Positions 25,175 to 33,039 of a stretch of DNA of 64,000 nt are shown here, piece after piece. How positions within the stretch are numbered: position 1 is the first letter of the stretch; every line of letters begins with the position of its first letter. The stretch comes from Carbonactinospora thermoautotrophica. GTDB taxonomy: Bacteria > Actinomycetota > Actinomycetes > Streptomycetales > Carbonactinosporaceae. Location: positions 682,001 to 746,000 of the forward strand of contig NZ_JYIJ01000018.1 of assembly GCF_001543895.1 (NCBI RefSeq). The letters are read 5' to 3'. The notes below the pieces were generated by a model. The model saw nothing but the letters and a program-made list of their open reading frames with translations. It was not told the DNA's origin and searched no databases. Made by a program: the position numbers and the translations under genes.

Positions 25175-27424
25175 ATGCAGCTCGCCGCGATCATTGTTTC
25201 GCTGGTCTTCACCCTGGCCGGTGTGGCGTTGGTGGTGCGCACGGCCGTGCTCATCGTGTCGGTGGTGCGGGCCGGGCAGCCGGCGGTGGGCCGGACGGAC
25301 GACCCGGGCCGGCGTGTGGTCACGATGTTGAGGGAGACGCTGGGCCACACCCGGATGCTGCGGTGGGGGCTGGTGGGGGCGGCGCACTGGTTGGTGTTCG
25401 TCGGGTTCGGGTTTTTGTTTTTCACGCTGGTCACCGCGTACGGGCAGTTGTTCGACGCCGACTTCGCGTTGCCGGTGATCGGGCACTGGGTCCCGTATGA
25501 GATCGTGACGGAGGCCGTTGCCTGGGCGACGCTGGTCGGCATCGGGATCCTGATCGGGGTTCGGCAGGCGAGTCATCCGCGGCGGGCGGGGCGCAAGAGC
25601 CGGTTCGCGGGGTCGAACTTCTGGCAGGCGTACTACGTGGAGTGGACGATCGTCGGGGTGGCGGTGTGCATCCTGGTGCTGCGCGGCCTGGAGGGCGCGC
25701 TGGCCGGGGTGGAGGACTACAGCGCGCACTTCGCGTTGAGCTATCCGCTGGTCCGGGCGTTTGCCGGGTTGTCGCGGGGGGCGGTGGAGAACGCGATCTA
25801 CGGGGTGGCCGCGGCGAAGATCGTGATCTCGATGGCGTGGTTCATCACGATCGGGTTGAACGCCACCATGGGGGTGGCCTGGCACCGGTTCACCGCGTTC
25901 TTCAACATCTTCTTCCAGCGCAACGCCGGCGGGGAGCCGGCGCTGGGGGCGCTGCAGCCGATCATGTCCGGGGGTAAGCCGGTCGACTTCGAGGACCCCG
26001 GGGAGGAGGACCTGTTCGGGGTCGGGGCGGTGGAGCACTTCACCTGGAAGGGGTTGTTGGACTTCGCCACCTGTACCGAGTGTGGCCGTTGCCAGTCGCA
26101 GTGCCCGGCGTGGAACACCGGCAAGCCGCTGTCACCGAAGCTGTTGATCACCGGGTTGCGGGACCACGCGTTCGCCAAGGCGCCGTACCTGCTGGCGGGC
26201 GGCGGTAGGGACGCGGCCGGGGAGGAGAAGCTGGCCCCGCAGGCCTACGCCGCGCTGCCCGAGGCGGTGCGCGCGGAGGCGGAGCGGCCGCTGGTGGGTA
26301 CCGCCGCCGAGGGTGGGGTGATCGACCCGGAGGTGCTGTGGTCGTGCACCACCTGCGGGGCGTGCGTGGAGCAGTGCCCGGTCGACATCGAGCACGTCGA
26401 CCACATCATCGACATGCGCCGCTACCAGGTGCTGATCGAGTCGGCGTTCCCGTCCGAGGCGGGGGTGATGCTGAAGAACCTGGAGAACCGCGGCAACCCC
26501 TGGGGCATGGCCGAGACCCGGCGGCTGGACTGGACCGAGGGCCTGGACTTTGAGGTGCCGGTGGTCGGCGACACCATCGAGGACCTGTCGGAGGTGGAGT
26601 ACCTGTACTGGGTGGGCTGCGCTGGGGCGTTGGAGGACCGGGCGAAGAAGACCACCCGCGCGTTCGCCGAACTGCTGCACATCGCGGGCGTGAAGTTCGC
26701 GATCTTGGGCCCGGGCGAGGCGTGCACCGGCGACCCGGCCCGCCGGCTGGGGAACGAGTTCCTGTTCCACATGCTCGCCAGTGCGAACATCGAGACCCTC
26801 ACCCAGGCCAAGGCGACGAAGATCGTCGCTACCTGCCCGCACTGCTTCAACACCCTGGCCAACGAATACCCCCAGCTCGGCGGGCGTTTCGAGGTCATCC
26901 ACCACACCCAGCTGCTGGACCGGCTGGTCGCCGAGGGCCGGCTCACCCCCCTCACCCCCATCGAGGGCACCATCACCTACCACGACCCGTGCTACCTGGG
27001 CCGGCACAACCGCGTGTACACCCCGCCGCGGGAGATCCTCGCCCGGGTGCCCGGGGTGCGCACCACCGAGATGCACCGCTGCCGGGAACGCGGGTTCTGC
27101 TGCGGCGCGGGCGGGGCGCGCATGTGGATGGAGGAACGCATCGGCAAGCGCATCAACACCGAGCGGGTGGAGGAGGCGCTGTCGGTCCACCCGGACACCG
27201 TCTCCACCGCCTGCCCGTTCTGCCTGGTGATGCTCTCCGACGGCGTGACCGCGAAGAAACAATCCGGCCAAGCCCCGGAATCCCTGCAGGTGGTCGACGT
27301 CGCCCAACTGCTACTCACCTCGGTCAAACAACCCGCGACCGCGGCGAACGGCACCGGCACCGGACCCGTGCGGGAGACACCCACGCAGACCCCGGCCCCC
27401 TACCCCCCATCCCGTGAAGAGTGA
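25175..27424 (+). CDS. Membrane Fe-S oxidoreductase (Rv0338c-like, CCG domains)
   Basis: A 749-residue membrane electron-transfer protein. About five N-terminal membrane segments (to residue ~245) resemble the NarI-type cytochrome domain. Two 4Fe-4S motifs follow: CTECGRCQSQCPAWNTGKP and CTTCGACVEQCPVDIEH. Two CCG (heterodisulfide-reductase-like) domains come next, CAGALEDRAKKTTRAFAELL in the first and DPCYLGRHN with RGFCCGAGGARMWMEE in the second. Actinobacteria carry one conserved protein of this type; its donor and acceptor are not known. ATG 25175 is favoured over GTG 25163 because GGAG precedes it. Bases 24929-25174 hold no supported gene. Confidence 0.88.
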   Translation: MQLAAIIVSLVFTLAGVALVVRTAVLIVSVVRAGQPAVGRTDDPGRRVVTMLRETLGHTRMLRWGLVGAAHWLVFVGFGFLFFTLVTAYGQLFDADFALPVIGHWVPYEIVTEAVAWATLVGIGILIGVRQASHPRRAGRKSRFAGSNFWQAYYVEWTIVGVAVCILVLRGLEGALAGVEDYSAHFALSYPLVRAFAGLSRGAVENAIYGVAAAKIVISMAWFITIGLNATMGVAWHRFTAFFNIFFQRNAGGEPALGALQPIMSGGKPVDFEDPGEEDLFGVGAVEHFTWKGLLDFATCTECGRCQSQCPAWNTGKPLSPKLLITGLRDHAFAKAPYLLAGGGRDAAGEEKLAPQAYAALPEAVRAEAERPLVGTAAEGGVIDPEVLWSCTTCGACVEQCPVDIEHVDHIIDMRRYQVLIESAFPSEAGVMLKNLENRGNPWGMAETRRLDWTEGLDFEVPVVGDTIEDLSEVEYLYWVGCAGALEDRAKKTTRAFAELLHIAGVKFAILGPGEACTGDPARRLGNEFLFHMLASANIETLTQAKATKIVATCPHCFNTLANEYPQLGGRFEVIHHTQLLDRLVAEGRLTPLTPIEGTITYHDPCYLGRHNRVYTPPREILARVPGVRTTEMHRCRERGFCCGAGGARMWMEERIGKRINTERVEEALSVHPDTVSTACPFCLVMLSDGVTAKKQSGQAPESLQVVDVAQLLLTSVKQPATAANGTGTGPVRETPTQTPAPYPPSREE

Positions 27425-27434
27425 GGGCGACACC

Positions 27435-27485
27435 ATGCAGCACGCACCGTTGGACAATTACTGCACCCTCGGGCTGGACAGGTAA
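27435..27485 (+). other. Possible 16-codon ORF
   Basis: ATG 27435 to TAA 27485 encodes MQHAPLDNYCTLGLDR, starting 11 bases after the Fe-S reductase stop. The position suggests the start of a lost downstream gene rather than a functional peptide. Confidence 0.2.
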
Positions 27486-27599
27486 GCCGAGGTCACGTCC
27501 CGTGGCGTGGTGTACGTCCGGTGCCGGGCGGGGCTTTGTGGTGTGGTGACTATGCCGAGATCAGTTCCCGGCCGGCTACCTCCGTCGGGATGAGCTGGG

Positions 27600-27983
27600 G
27601 GGACGGGGTCAGCCCGGGGGCGCCCGCTGGTGACCAGCCGTGCTGCCGGCCAGGCCGCGGGCCTTCAAGCCGCGCGGGCGAGTCCTTCCCCACCACCGCG
27701 AACAACGCCTGATCCACCCGCCGACGCCTCCGGCAGCGAGGGAAGAACGACCCGGCGCGCAGCATCGGGATCCGCACCTCCACCTTCCCCGCCGTAGGGG
27801 ACAGAACCCGCGGCCGGTGCCCTCCGGCGTGCGCGCATGCGGCACCACCCCGATCACCGCGGACGACTGAGCCTCGATCAGCGCCTGCCAGAATCGTCTC
27901 CACCGCCAGGCGACCCGATCACCGACATCTGCGGCCTTCAGCGCCTCCAGCACCCCCACCAGGGCAGACCGGTCCAGGGCCAT
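27600..27983 (-). mobile_element. IS256-family transposase N-terminal relic
   Basis: On the minus strand, ALDRSALVGVLEALKAADVG, FWQALIEAQSSAVIGVVPH and, in another frame, VEVRIPMLRAGSFFP with RRRRVDQALFAVV are the conserved N-terminal third of IS256 (Mutator) transposases. The frames are broken and the catalytic part is absent. The remainder of 27486-28200 holds nothing I can support. Confidence 0.75.
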
Positions 27984-28212
27984 CGCGTGGTCCTCCGTTG
28001 CGAGTTCCTTGGCCGGTTCACCCAGAGCCTCACGCGGTGGCCCTCACCGTGGGCGGCGGCTACCCGGCACGGGCTGTGGAACTTCCACCACCCGGCGGGA
28101 CACCGCTCAGGGACCCTCCTATTGACCGCACGAGTCCGCCGTTGCCCGACCATACTCCTCGTGCGACGCACACCGTCCGAAAGGACGGCTCCCAACCCTT
28201 GACGGGCCTCAG

Positions 28213-28225
28213 TAGAAACGTTAAA
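28213..28225. promoter_or_regulatory. LacI-type half-conserved site, distal to NAMPT
   Basis: TAGAAACGTTAAA keeps the left part of the motif. A further weak match, GAAACGATAC, lies at 28276-28285. Confidence 0.4.
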
Positions 28226-28410
28226 AATGTGAGCTCAAACACCCGGGTCAGGCCGCAAGTCCACGTAACATCGACGAAACGATACGGACACGGCCGGGTA
28301 ATGCCCCGGTCCTACCGTGCACAACGTGCACATCGCTGGACAAATTAGCGGATTCTGCCGCCAAACAAACCTGTGAGAGACGAAGGATTGAGCAGCAGGT
28401 GCGCCCGTAG

Positions 28411-28423
28411 TAGAAACGATTCA
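28411..28423. promoter_or_regulatory. LacI-type operator candidate before NAMPT
   Basis: TAGAAACGATTCA lies 17-29 bp before the NAMPT start, overlapping the expected leader. It differs from the reference site at two positions. Confidence 0.55.
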
Positions 28424-28439
28424 TGAAAGGTCCCTGTCT

Positions 28440-29909
28440 ATGCCTGGCTTCGACAACCTCATCCTCAACGTCGACAACTACAAGCACTGCCACTACCCCC
28501 TGTACCCCCCGGGAACGGAGTACGTCTCCAGCTACATCGAGTCGCGTGGAGGCGCCTTCCCCGTGACGATGTTCGTCGGCCTGCAGGCCTTCATCAGGGA
28601 GTACCTGATGAGGCCGATCACGCTGGAGGACATCGACGAGGCGGAGTTCGTGGTCCGCGAGCAGGGGATGCACTTCAACCGGGAGAACTGGCTCGGAATC
28701 CTCAACGACTATGACGGGTTCCTCCCGGTGGAGATCGAGGCAGTGCCCGAGGGGACCGTCCTGCCGACGAGGAACGTCCTGGTCCAGGTCATCAACACCG
28801 ACCCCAAGTACTACTGGGTGACCAGCTTCTTCGAGACCGCCCTGCTCCGAGCTGTGTGGTATCCGACGACGATCGGCACCGTCAGCTGGCTCTGCAAGCA
28901 GGTGATCAAGGAGGCGCTGGCCCGCACGTCCGATCACCCGGAACTCGTCCGGAGCATCCTGCACGACTACGGTGCGCGCGGCGTCAGCTCGCAGGAGTCG
29001 GCGGCACTCGGCGGGCTCGCGCACCTGGTGAACTTCTCCCAGAGCGACACCGTCCCGGGGATCCTGGCGGCGAAGAAGTACTACAACGCCGGACACGTGT
29101 CGAACTCCGGGCCGAACTCCGAGCACGCCGGGTTCTGCGCATGGGGTCGTGACGGCGAGGCCGACGCGATGCGGAACATGCTGCGAACATACCGTGACAA
29201 CGGAGTCGCTCTTCTGCTCACGGATACCTATGACCACGAGAACGCGGTCAAGAACATCATTGGGCGTGAGCTGCGCGACGAGATCCGGAATTTCCCCGGT
29301 TTGGTCGGTATCCGTCCGGACTCCGGTGATGTGGTGCAGGTGACGGCGGACACGGTCGAGTGGCTGATGGACAGTTTCGGCTACGAGACGAATAGCAAGG
29401 GGTTCAAGGTCCTGCCCCCGTTTATCCGTGTGGTGCAGGGAGACGGTGTCACGTTCGAGAGCCTGCCCAAGATCTACATCGAGCTTGAGCGTCGGGGCCT
29501 GGCGGCGGACAACGCTCTCTTCGGCATGGGTGGCGGGCTGCTCCAGCACTGGAACCGGGACACGATGAACTTCGGCCAGAAGGCGAGCGCCGTGCGGGTC
29601 AACGGTGAGTGGAGGGCCATCGCCAAGTCACCGACCGGTGCGGACTTCAAGGCGTCGAAGGCCGGACGTCTGGCGCTGAAATATGAGAACGGAACGTACA
29701 CGACCGTCCCGCGCGACTCGATCCCGCCCGAGGAGAACCAGCTGGTGCCGGTCTTCCGCAACGGCAAGCTCCTGAAGAAGTGGGACTTCACCGAGCTGAT
29801 CGAGCGCAGCGAGCGAGAGGTCCCCGAGTGGTACTACGAGCCCTTCGTCGCGCCGCTGCGCGCGGCCGGGAACGGGCGCGTCGCCAAGCCTCTAACCGTA
29901 AGCGCATAG
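28440..29909 (+). CDS. nadV: Nicotinamide phosphoribosyltransferase
   Basis: A 489-residue type II phosphoribosyltransferase that would join nicotinamide and PRPP to give NMN. HDYGARGVSSQESA matches the human NAMPT HDFGYRGVSSQETA region (Arg196 kept). D203 in NFSQSDTV matches Asp219, which favours nicotinamide over nicotinate. H229 in NSEHAGFCAWG matches His247, and R292 in GIRPDSGD matches Arg311. VVQGDGV and GMGGGLLQHWNRDTMNF complete the site. AAAGG lies before ATG 28440. LacI-type sites upstream suggest co-regulation with nucleoside and ribose genes. It is separated from the HAD-prs pair by a strong terminator. Confidence 0.93.
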   Translation: MPGFDNLILNVDNYKHCHYPLYPPGTEYVSSYIESRGGAFPVTMFVGLQAFIREYLMRPITLEDIDEAEFVVREQGMHFNRENWLGILNDYDGFLPVEIEAVPEGTVLPTRNVLVQVINTDPKYYWVTSFFETALLRAVWYPTTIGTVSWLCKQVIKEALARTSDHPELVRSILHDYGARGVSSQESAALGGLAHLVNFSQSDTVPGILAAKKYYNAGHVSNSGPNSEHAGFCAWGRDGEADAMRNMLRTYRDNGVALLLTDTYDHENAVKNIIGRELRDEIRNFPGLVGIRPDSGDVVQVTADTVEWLMDSFGYETNSKGFKVLPPFIRVVQGDGVTFESLPKIYIELERRGLAADNALFGMGGGLLQHWNRDTMNFGQKASAVRVNGEWRAIAKSPTGADFKASKAGRLALKYENGTYTTVPRDSIPPEENQLVPVFRNGKLLKKWDFTELIERSEREVPEWYYEPFVAPLRAAGNGRVAKPLTVSA

Positions 29910-29916
29910 TGTCGTC

Positions 29917-29950
29917 GCTCGCCGCACCCGGGCAACCGGGTGCGGCGAGC
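29917..29950 (+). terminator. 15-bp hairpin with GCAA tetraloop after NAMPT
   Basis: GCTCGCCGCACCCGG (29917-29931) pairs perfectly with CCGGGTGCGGCGAGC (29936-29950) around the GNRA loop GCAA. It begins 8 bases after the NAMPT stop. Confidence 0.85.
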
Positions 29951-30048
29951 AACTGATCGGATACGAGAGACGAATCGCTGAGCAGCATGCTGCGAGCCGC
30001 GGTCACGAGGCAGGGTTCGCAGTTCTTCATCATGCTCGAGGGGTGTAC

Positions 30049-30105
30049 ATGGATTCGACGCAGTTGTTGATCGCCGACGGCGGACGGCTGGAGCTGCCCC
30101 TATGA
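30049..30105 (+). CDS. 18-residue upstream ORF coupled to the HAD gene
   Basis: ATG 30049 opens MDSTQLLIADGGRLELPL, and its stop overlaps the HAD start as ATGA (30102-30105). GAGGGG stands before it. It could be a leader peptide or the remnant of a deleted first gene. No similarity is recognised. Confidence 0.35.
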   Translation: MDSTQLLIADGGRLELPL

Positions 30106-30779
30106 CCAAGCTGCACATCTTTGACATGGACGGCACCCTCCTACGAGGAACTGCGTCGGTCGAGATCTCGCGGCGCGTCGGGCAACTCGAGGCCGCGATG
30201 GCCATCGAGGAGGGTTGGGTCCGCGGTGAGATCAGTGACGTGCAATTTTGGGAGTTGTGTCTGCCGCTGTGGCAAGGAATCACTGACGCGGACATCGACG
30301 AGGCGTTTGAGGCGGCTCCCTGGATCGACGGCGTCGAGGCCGTGTTCGCTGACATCGCTCAGCGCGGCGAATACAGCGCCGTGATCACGCAGTCGCCGCA
30401 GTTCTTTGCCGAGCGGCTGTTGCGATGGGGCGTTGGGTCTGTCTATGGCGCCGGAGTGGAGCCCGGGGGGCGCGCAGGCTCGGACCTCCTGTTGACAGCG
30501 GACGACAAGGTCGTGATCGCTACCAAGCTGATGGCGGACTACGGGCTTACCGAGGCCGACTGCGTCGCATACGGTGATTCGTCCTCCGACGTCCCACTGT
30601 TCCGCCGCCTGCGGCATACCGTTGCGGTGAACGGCAGCGAAACCATCCGCAAACTCGCGGCGGTCGTGTACGACGGCTGCGACCTGCGCGAGGCGTACGC
30701 GGCGGGTCGTTCGCTGCTGTCCGACGGTGGCGCGAACGGGCCCGAGCGTGACCGACACAGAGCGGATACCTGCGCATGA
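30102..30779 (+). CDS. HAD superfamily phosphatase (SerB-like, subfamily IB)
   Basis: A 225-residue haloacid-dehalogenase phosphatase. Motif I is FDMDGTLLRG with the nucleophile Asp9 and acid/base Asp11, motif II is VITQSPQFF, motif III supplies Lys in DDKVVIATK, and motif IV is YGDSSSDVPLF. Subfamily IB includes phosphoserine phosphatases and several nucleotide or sugar phosphatases. Its ATGA overlap with prs points to a substrate connected with ribose-5-phosphate, PRPP or NMN, which is inference. Confidence 0.85.
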   Translation: MTKLHIFDMDGTLLRGTASVEISRRVGQLEAAMAIEEGWVRGEISDVQFWELCLPLWQGITDADIDEAFEAAPWIDGVEAVFADIAQRGEYSAVITQSPQFFAERLLRWGVGSVYGAGVEPGGRAGSDLLLTADDKVVIATKLMADYGLTEADCVAYGDSSSDVPLFRRLRHTVAVNGSETIRKLAAVVYDGCDLREAYAAGRSLLSDGGANGPERDRHRADTCA

Positions 30780-31810
30780 ACATGATGACAGCGACCTTGC
30801 CATCTGCTGATGCCGCGACGAGTCTGCCGTTGGACCGTGACAAGCGCCTGATGTTGTTCAGCGGCCGGGCGAATCCCGAGCTTGCGGAAGCGATCGGCCG
30901 CCTGCTCGGAGTCGGGCTGGGGTCGATTACGCTGAAGACGTTTTCCAACGGCGAGGTGTATTGCCGGTTCGATGAGTCGATCCGCGGCGCAGATGTGTTC
31001 TTGGTGCAGCCGATGTGCGCGAATCCAGCGACTGGGCTCACCGCGAACGATGCGCTGGTGGAGTTGCTGGTGATGATCGATGCCGCGGTCGGTGCGAGCG
31101 CGCGCCGCGTGATCGCGGTGACGCCGTGGTACGGCTATTCGCGGCAGGACAAGAAGAGCGCCCCGCGCGAGCCGATCTCGGCGCGGCTGGTGGCTCGGAT
31201 GTTGGAGTCCGCCGGAGCTGACCGGGTGCTGACGATGGACCTGCACGCCGGTCAGATTCAGGGCATGTTCCAGATCCCGGTGGACCACATGACCGCGATG
31301 GTGATGCTCGCGCAGTACTTCATCGACTTGGAACTCGATGACCGGCTCGTCGTCGTCGCGCCCGATGCCGGCCGGGTGAAGCTGAACAAGAAGTTCGCCG
31401 ACCGGTTGGGTGCGGATCTGGCGATCCTGGACAAGGAGCGTCCGCGCCAGCAGGTCGCCGAAATAGGGCACGTGATCGGTGATGTGGAGGGCAAGACGGC
31501 GATCATCGTCGACGACATCATCGACACGGCCGGGACGCTGCGCGCCGCTGGTGAGACGGTCCGCCGGGCCGGCGCCAAACGGATCTACGCCGCGGCCACT
31601 CATGCCGTGTTCAGCGGTCAGGCGTACGAGAACCTCGCTGCTGCGCCCTTCGAGCAGATCGTCGTGACTGACACCATCCCGTTGCGGCCCGGAGCACCCG
31701 CGAACGTTCACGTCGTGTCGTGCGCCAGCCTGCTCACCGACTCGATCCGGCGGATCTTCACCTGCGACTCGGTGAGCGAGGTCTTCGGGGGGCAGAACCA
31801 GGTGTTCTGA
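30776..31810 (+). CDS. prs: Ribose-phosphate pyrophosphokinase
   Basis: A 344-residue class I PRPP synthetase: ribose-5-phosphate plus ATP gives PRPP plus AMP. LMLFSGRANPELAEAIGRLL opens the fold, VLTMDLHAGQIQGMF is the flavodoxin-like ATP region, and IVDDIIDTAGTL is the PRPP-binding loop. TFSNGEVYCRFDESIRG and VVAPDAGRVKLNKKFADRL also fit. It is about 20 residues longer at the N-terminus than usual. The ATGA overlap with HAD indicates one transcript. Because NAMPT stands directly upstream, it may be a dedicated second enzyme for nicotinamide salvage rather than the housekeeping one. Confidence 0.93.
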   Translation: MNMMTATLPSADAATSLPLDRDKRLMLFSGRANPELAEAIGRLLGVGLGSITLKTFSNGEVYCRFDESIRGADVFLVQPMCANPATGLTANDALVELLVMIDAAVGASARRVIAVTPWYGYSRQDKKSAPREPISARLVARMLESAGADRVLTMDLHAGQIQGMFQIPVDHMTAMVMLAQYFIDLELDDRLVVVAPDAGRVKLNKKFADRLGADLAILDKERPRQQVAEIGHVIGDVEGKTAIIVDDIIDTAGTLRAAGETVRRAGAKRIYAAATHAVFSGQAYENLAAAPFEQIVVTDTIPLRPGAPANVHVVSCASLLTDSIRRIFTCDSVSEVFGGQNQVF

Positions 31811-31952
31811 CGCGAACGGCGCGCCGCCAGGCGGGCGATGCGGCGCTCGGTGCGGGAAGGAGGAGAGATAAGGCTGCCGCTGGGGCGGCGAGCTTCGGCA
31901 GAGCCCTCGTCATGTTGGTATCCAAGCGGGATGTTGCGGTGGAGTGGTTCAG

Positions 31953-32960
31953 ATGGGTTTGAAGATCGGGTACAAGGCGTCGGCGGAGCAGTTCGGGCCG
32001 CGGGAGCTTGTGGAGTTCGCGGTGCGAGCCGAGGAGTTGGGGCTGGATAGCGTGATGGTCAGTGACCATTTCCAGCCGTGGCGGCACAACGGTGGCCACG
32101 CGCCGTTCTCGATGTCGTGGTTGAGCGCGGTTGGCGAGCGGACGTCGCGGATTGTGTTGGGTACCAGCGTGTTGACGCCGACGTTTCGGTACAACCCGGC
32201 GGTGGTCGCGCAGGCGTTCGGCACGCTGGGTTGCCTCTATCCGGGGCGGGTCATCCTGGGTATCGGGACCGGGGAGGCGTTGAACGAGGTCGCGGTGTCG
32301 CGCATGGAGTGGCCCGGGTTCAAGGAGCGGTTCGCCCGGTTGCGGGAGGCCGTGGAGCTGATGCGGGCGCTGTGGCGCGATGAGCGGGTCACCTTCGAAG
32401 GCGACTATTACCAGACGACGAATGCCACGGTGTATGACCGGCCGCCGGGGGGCATTCCGATCTACGTAGCTGCCGGTGGGCCGGTGGTCGCGAAGTACGC
32501 GGGCAGGGCCGGGGATGGGTTCATCTGTACCAGCGGCAAGGGGATGGAGCTGTACACCGACAAGCTGCTGCCCGCGGTGGCTGAGGGGGCTGCGGCCAGC
32601 GGCCGCGACCCCGATGCGATCGAGCGGATGATCGAAATCAAGCTGTCCTTCGACCCGGATCCGGATCTGGCTTTGGAGAACACGCGGTTTTGGGCTCCGC
32701 TGGCGCTGTCCGCTGAGCAGAAGCACGGCCTGGAGGACCCGGTGGAGATGGAGCGGGCGGGGGATGAGCTGTCCATCGAGCAGGTGGCCAGCCGCTGGAT
32801 CGTCACCTCCGATCCCGATGAGGCGGTCGCGGCGATCAAGGCCTACGTGGATGCGGGATTCAATCACCTGGTGTTTCACGGGCCCGGGCACGACCAATTC
32901 CGCTTCCTCACCTCGTTCGCCGAGCAGGTTCTCCCGAGGCTGCGTGCGCTGGACGCGTAG
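31953..32960 (+). CDS. fgd: F420-dependent glucose-6-phosphate dehydrogenase
   Basis: A 335-residue LLM-family enzyme that oxidises glucose-6-phosphate to 6-phosphogluconolactone with F420. It follows M. tuberculosis FGD1 closely: [16 protein letters not shown], then [18 protein letters not shown] with His39 and Trp43 in the places of the catalytic His40 and Trp44, [12 protein letters not shown] with Glu near 108, and [18 protein letters not shown] 31953 was chosen over GTG 31944 by alignment of the N-terminus. It is followed by FO synthase and 6-phosphogluconolactonase, so the genes for the reaction, its cofactor and the next step stand together. Confidence 0.95.
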   Translation: MGLKIGYKASAEQFGPRELVEFAVRAEELGLDSVMVSDHFQPWRHNGGHAPFSMSWLSAVGERTSRIVLGTSVLTPTFRYNPAVVAQAFGTLGCLYPGRVILGIGTGEALNEVAVSRMEWPGFKERFARLREAVELMRALWRDERVTFEGDYYQTTNATVYDRPPGGIPIYVAAGGPVVAKYAGRAGDGFICTSGKGMELYTDKLLPAVAEGAAASGRDPDAIERMIEIKLSFDPDPDLALENTRFWAPLALSAEQKHGLEDPVEMERAGDELSIEQVASRWIVTSDPDEAVAAIKAYVDAGFNHLVFHGPGHDQFRFLTSFAEQVLPRLRALDA

Positions 32961-33039
32961 CCGCATGGCTTGCGGGACCCTTGCCCGGACCACCTGCTGG
33001 CCGTGCGCGTGTCGACGCGGTCAGCGCTGACCAGGAGGC

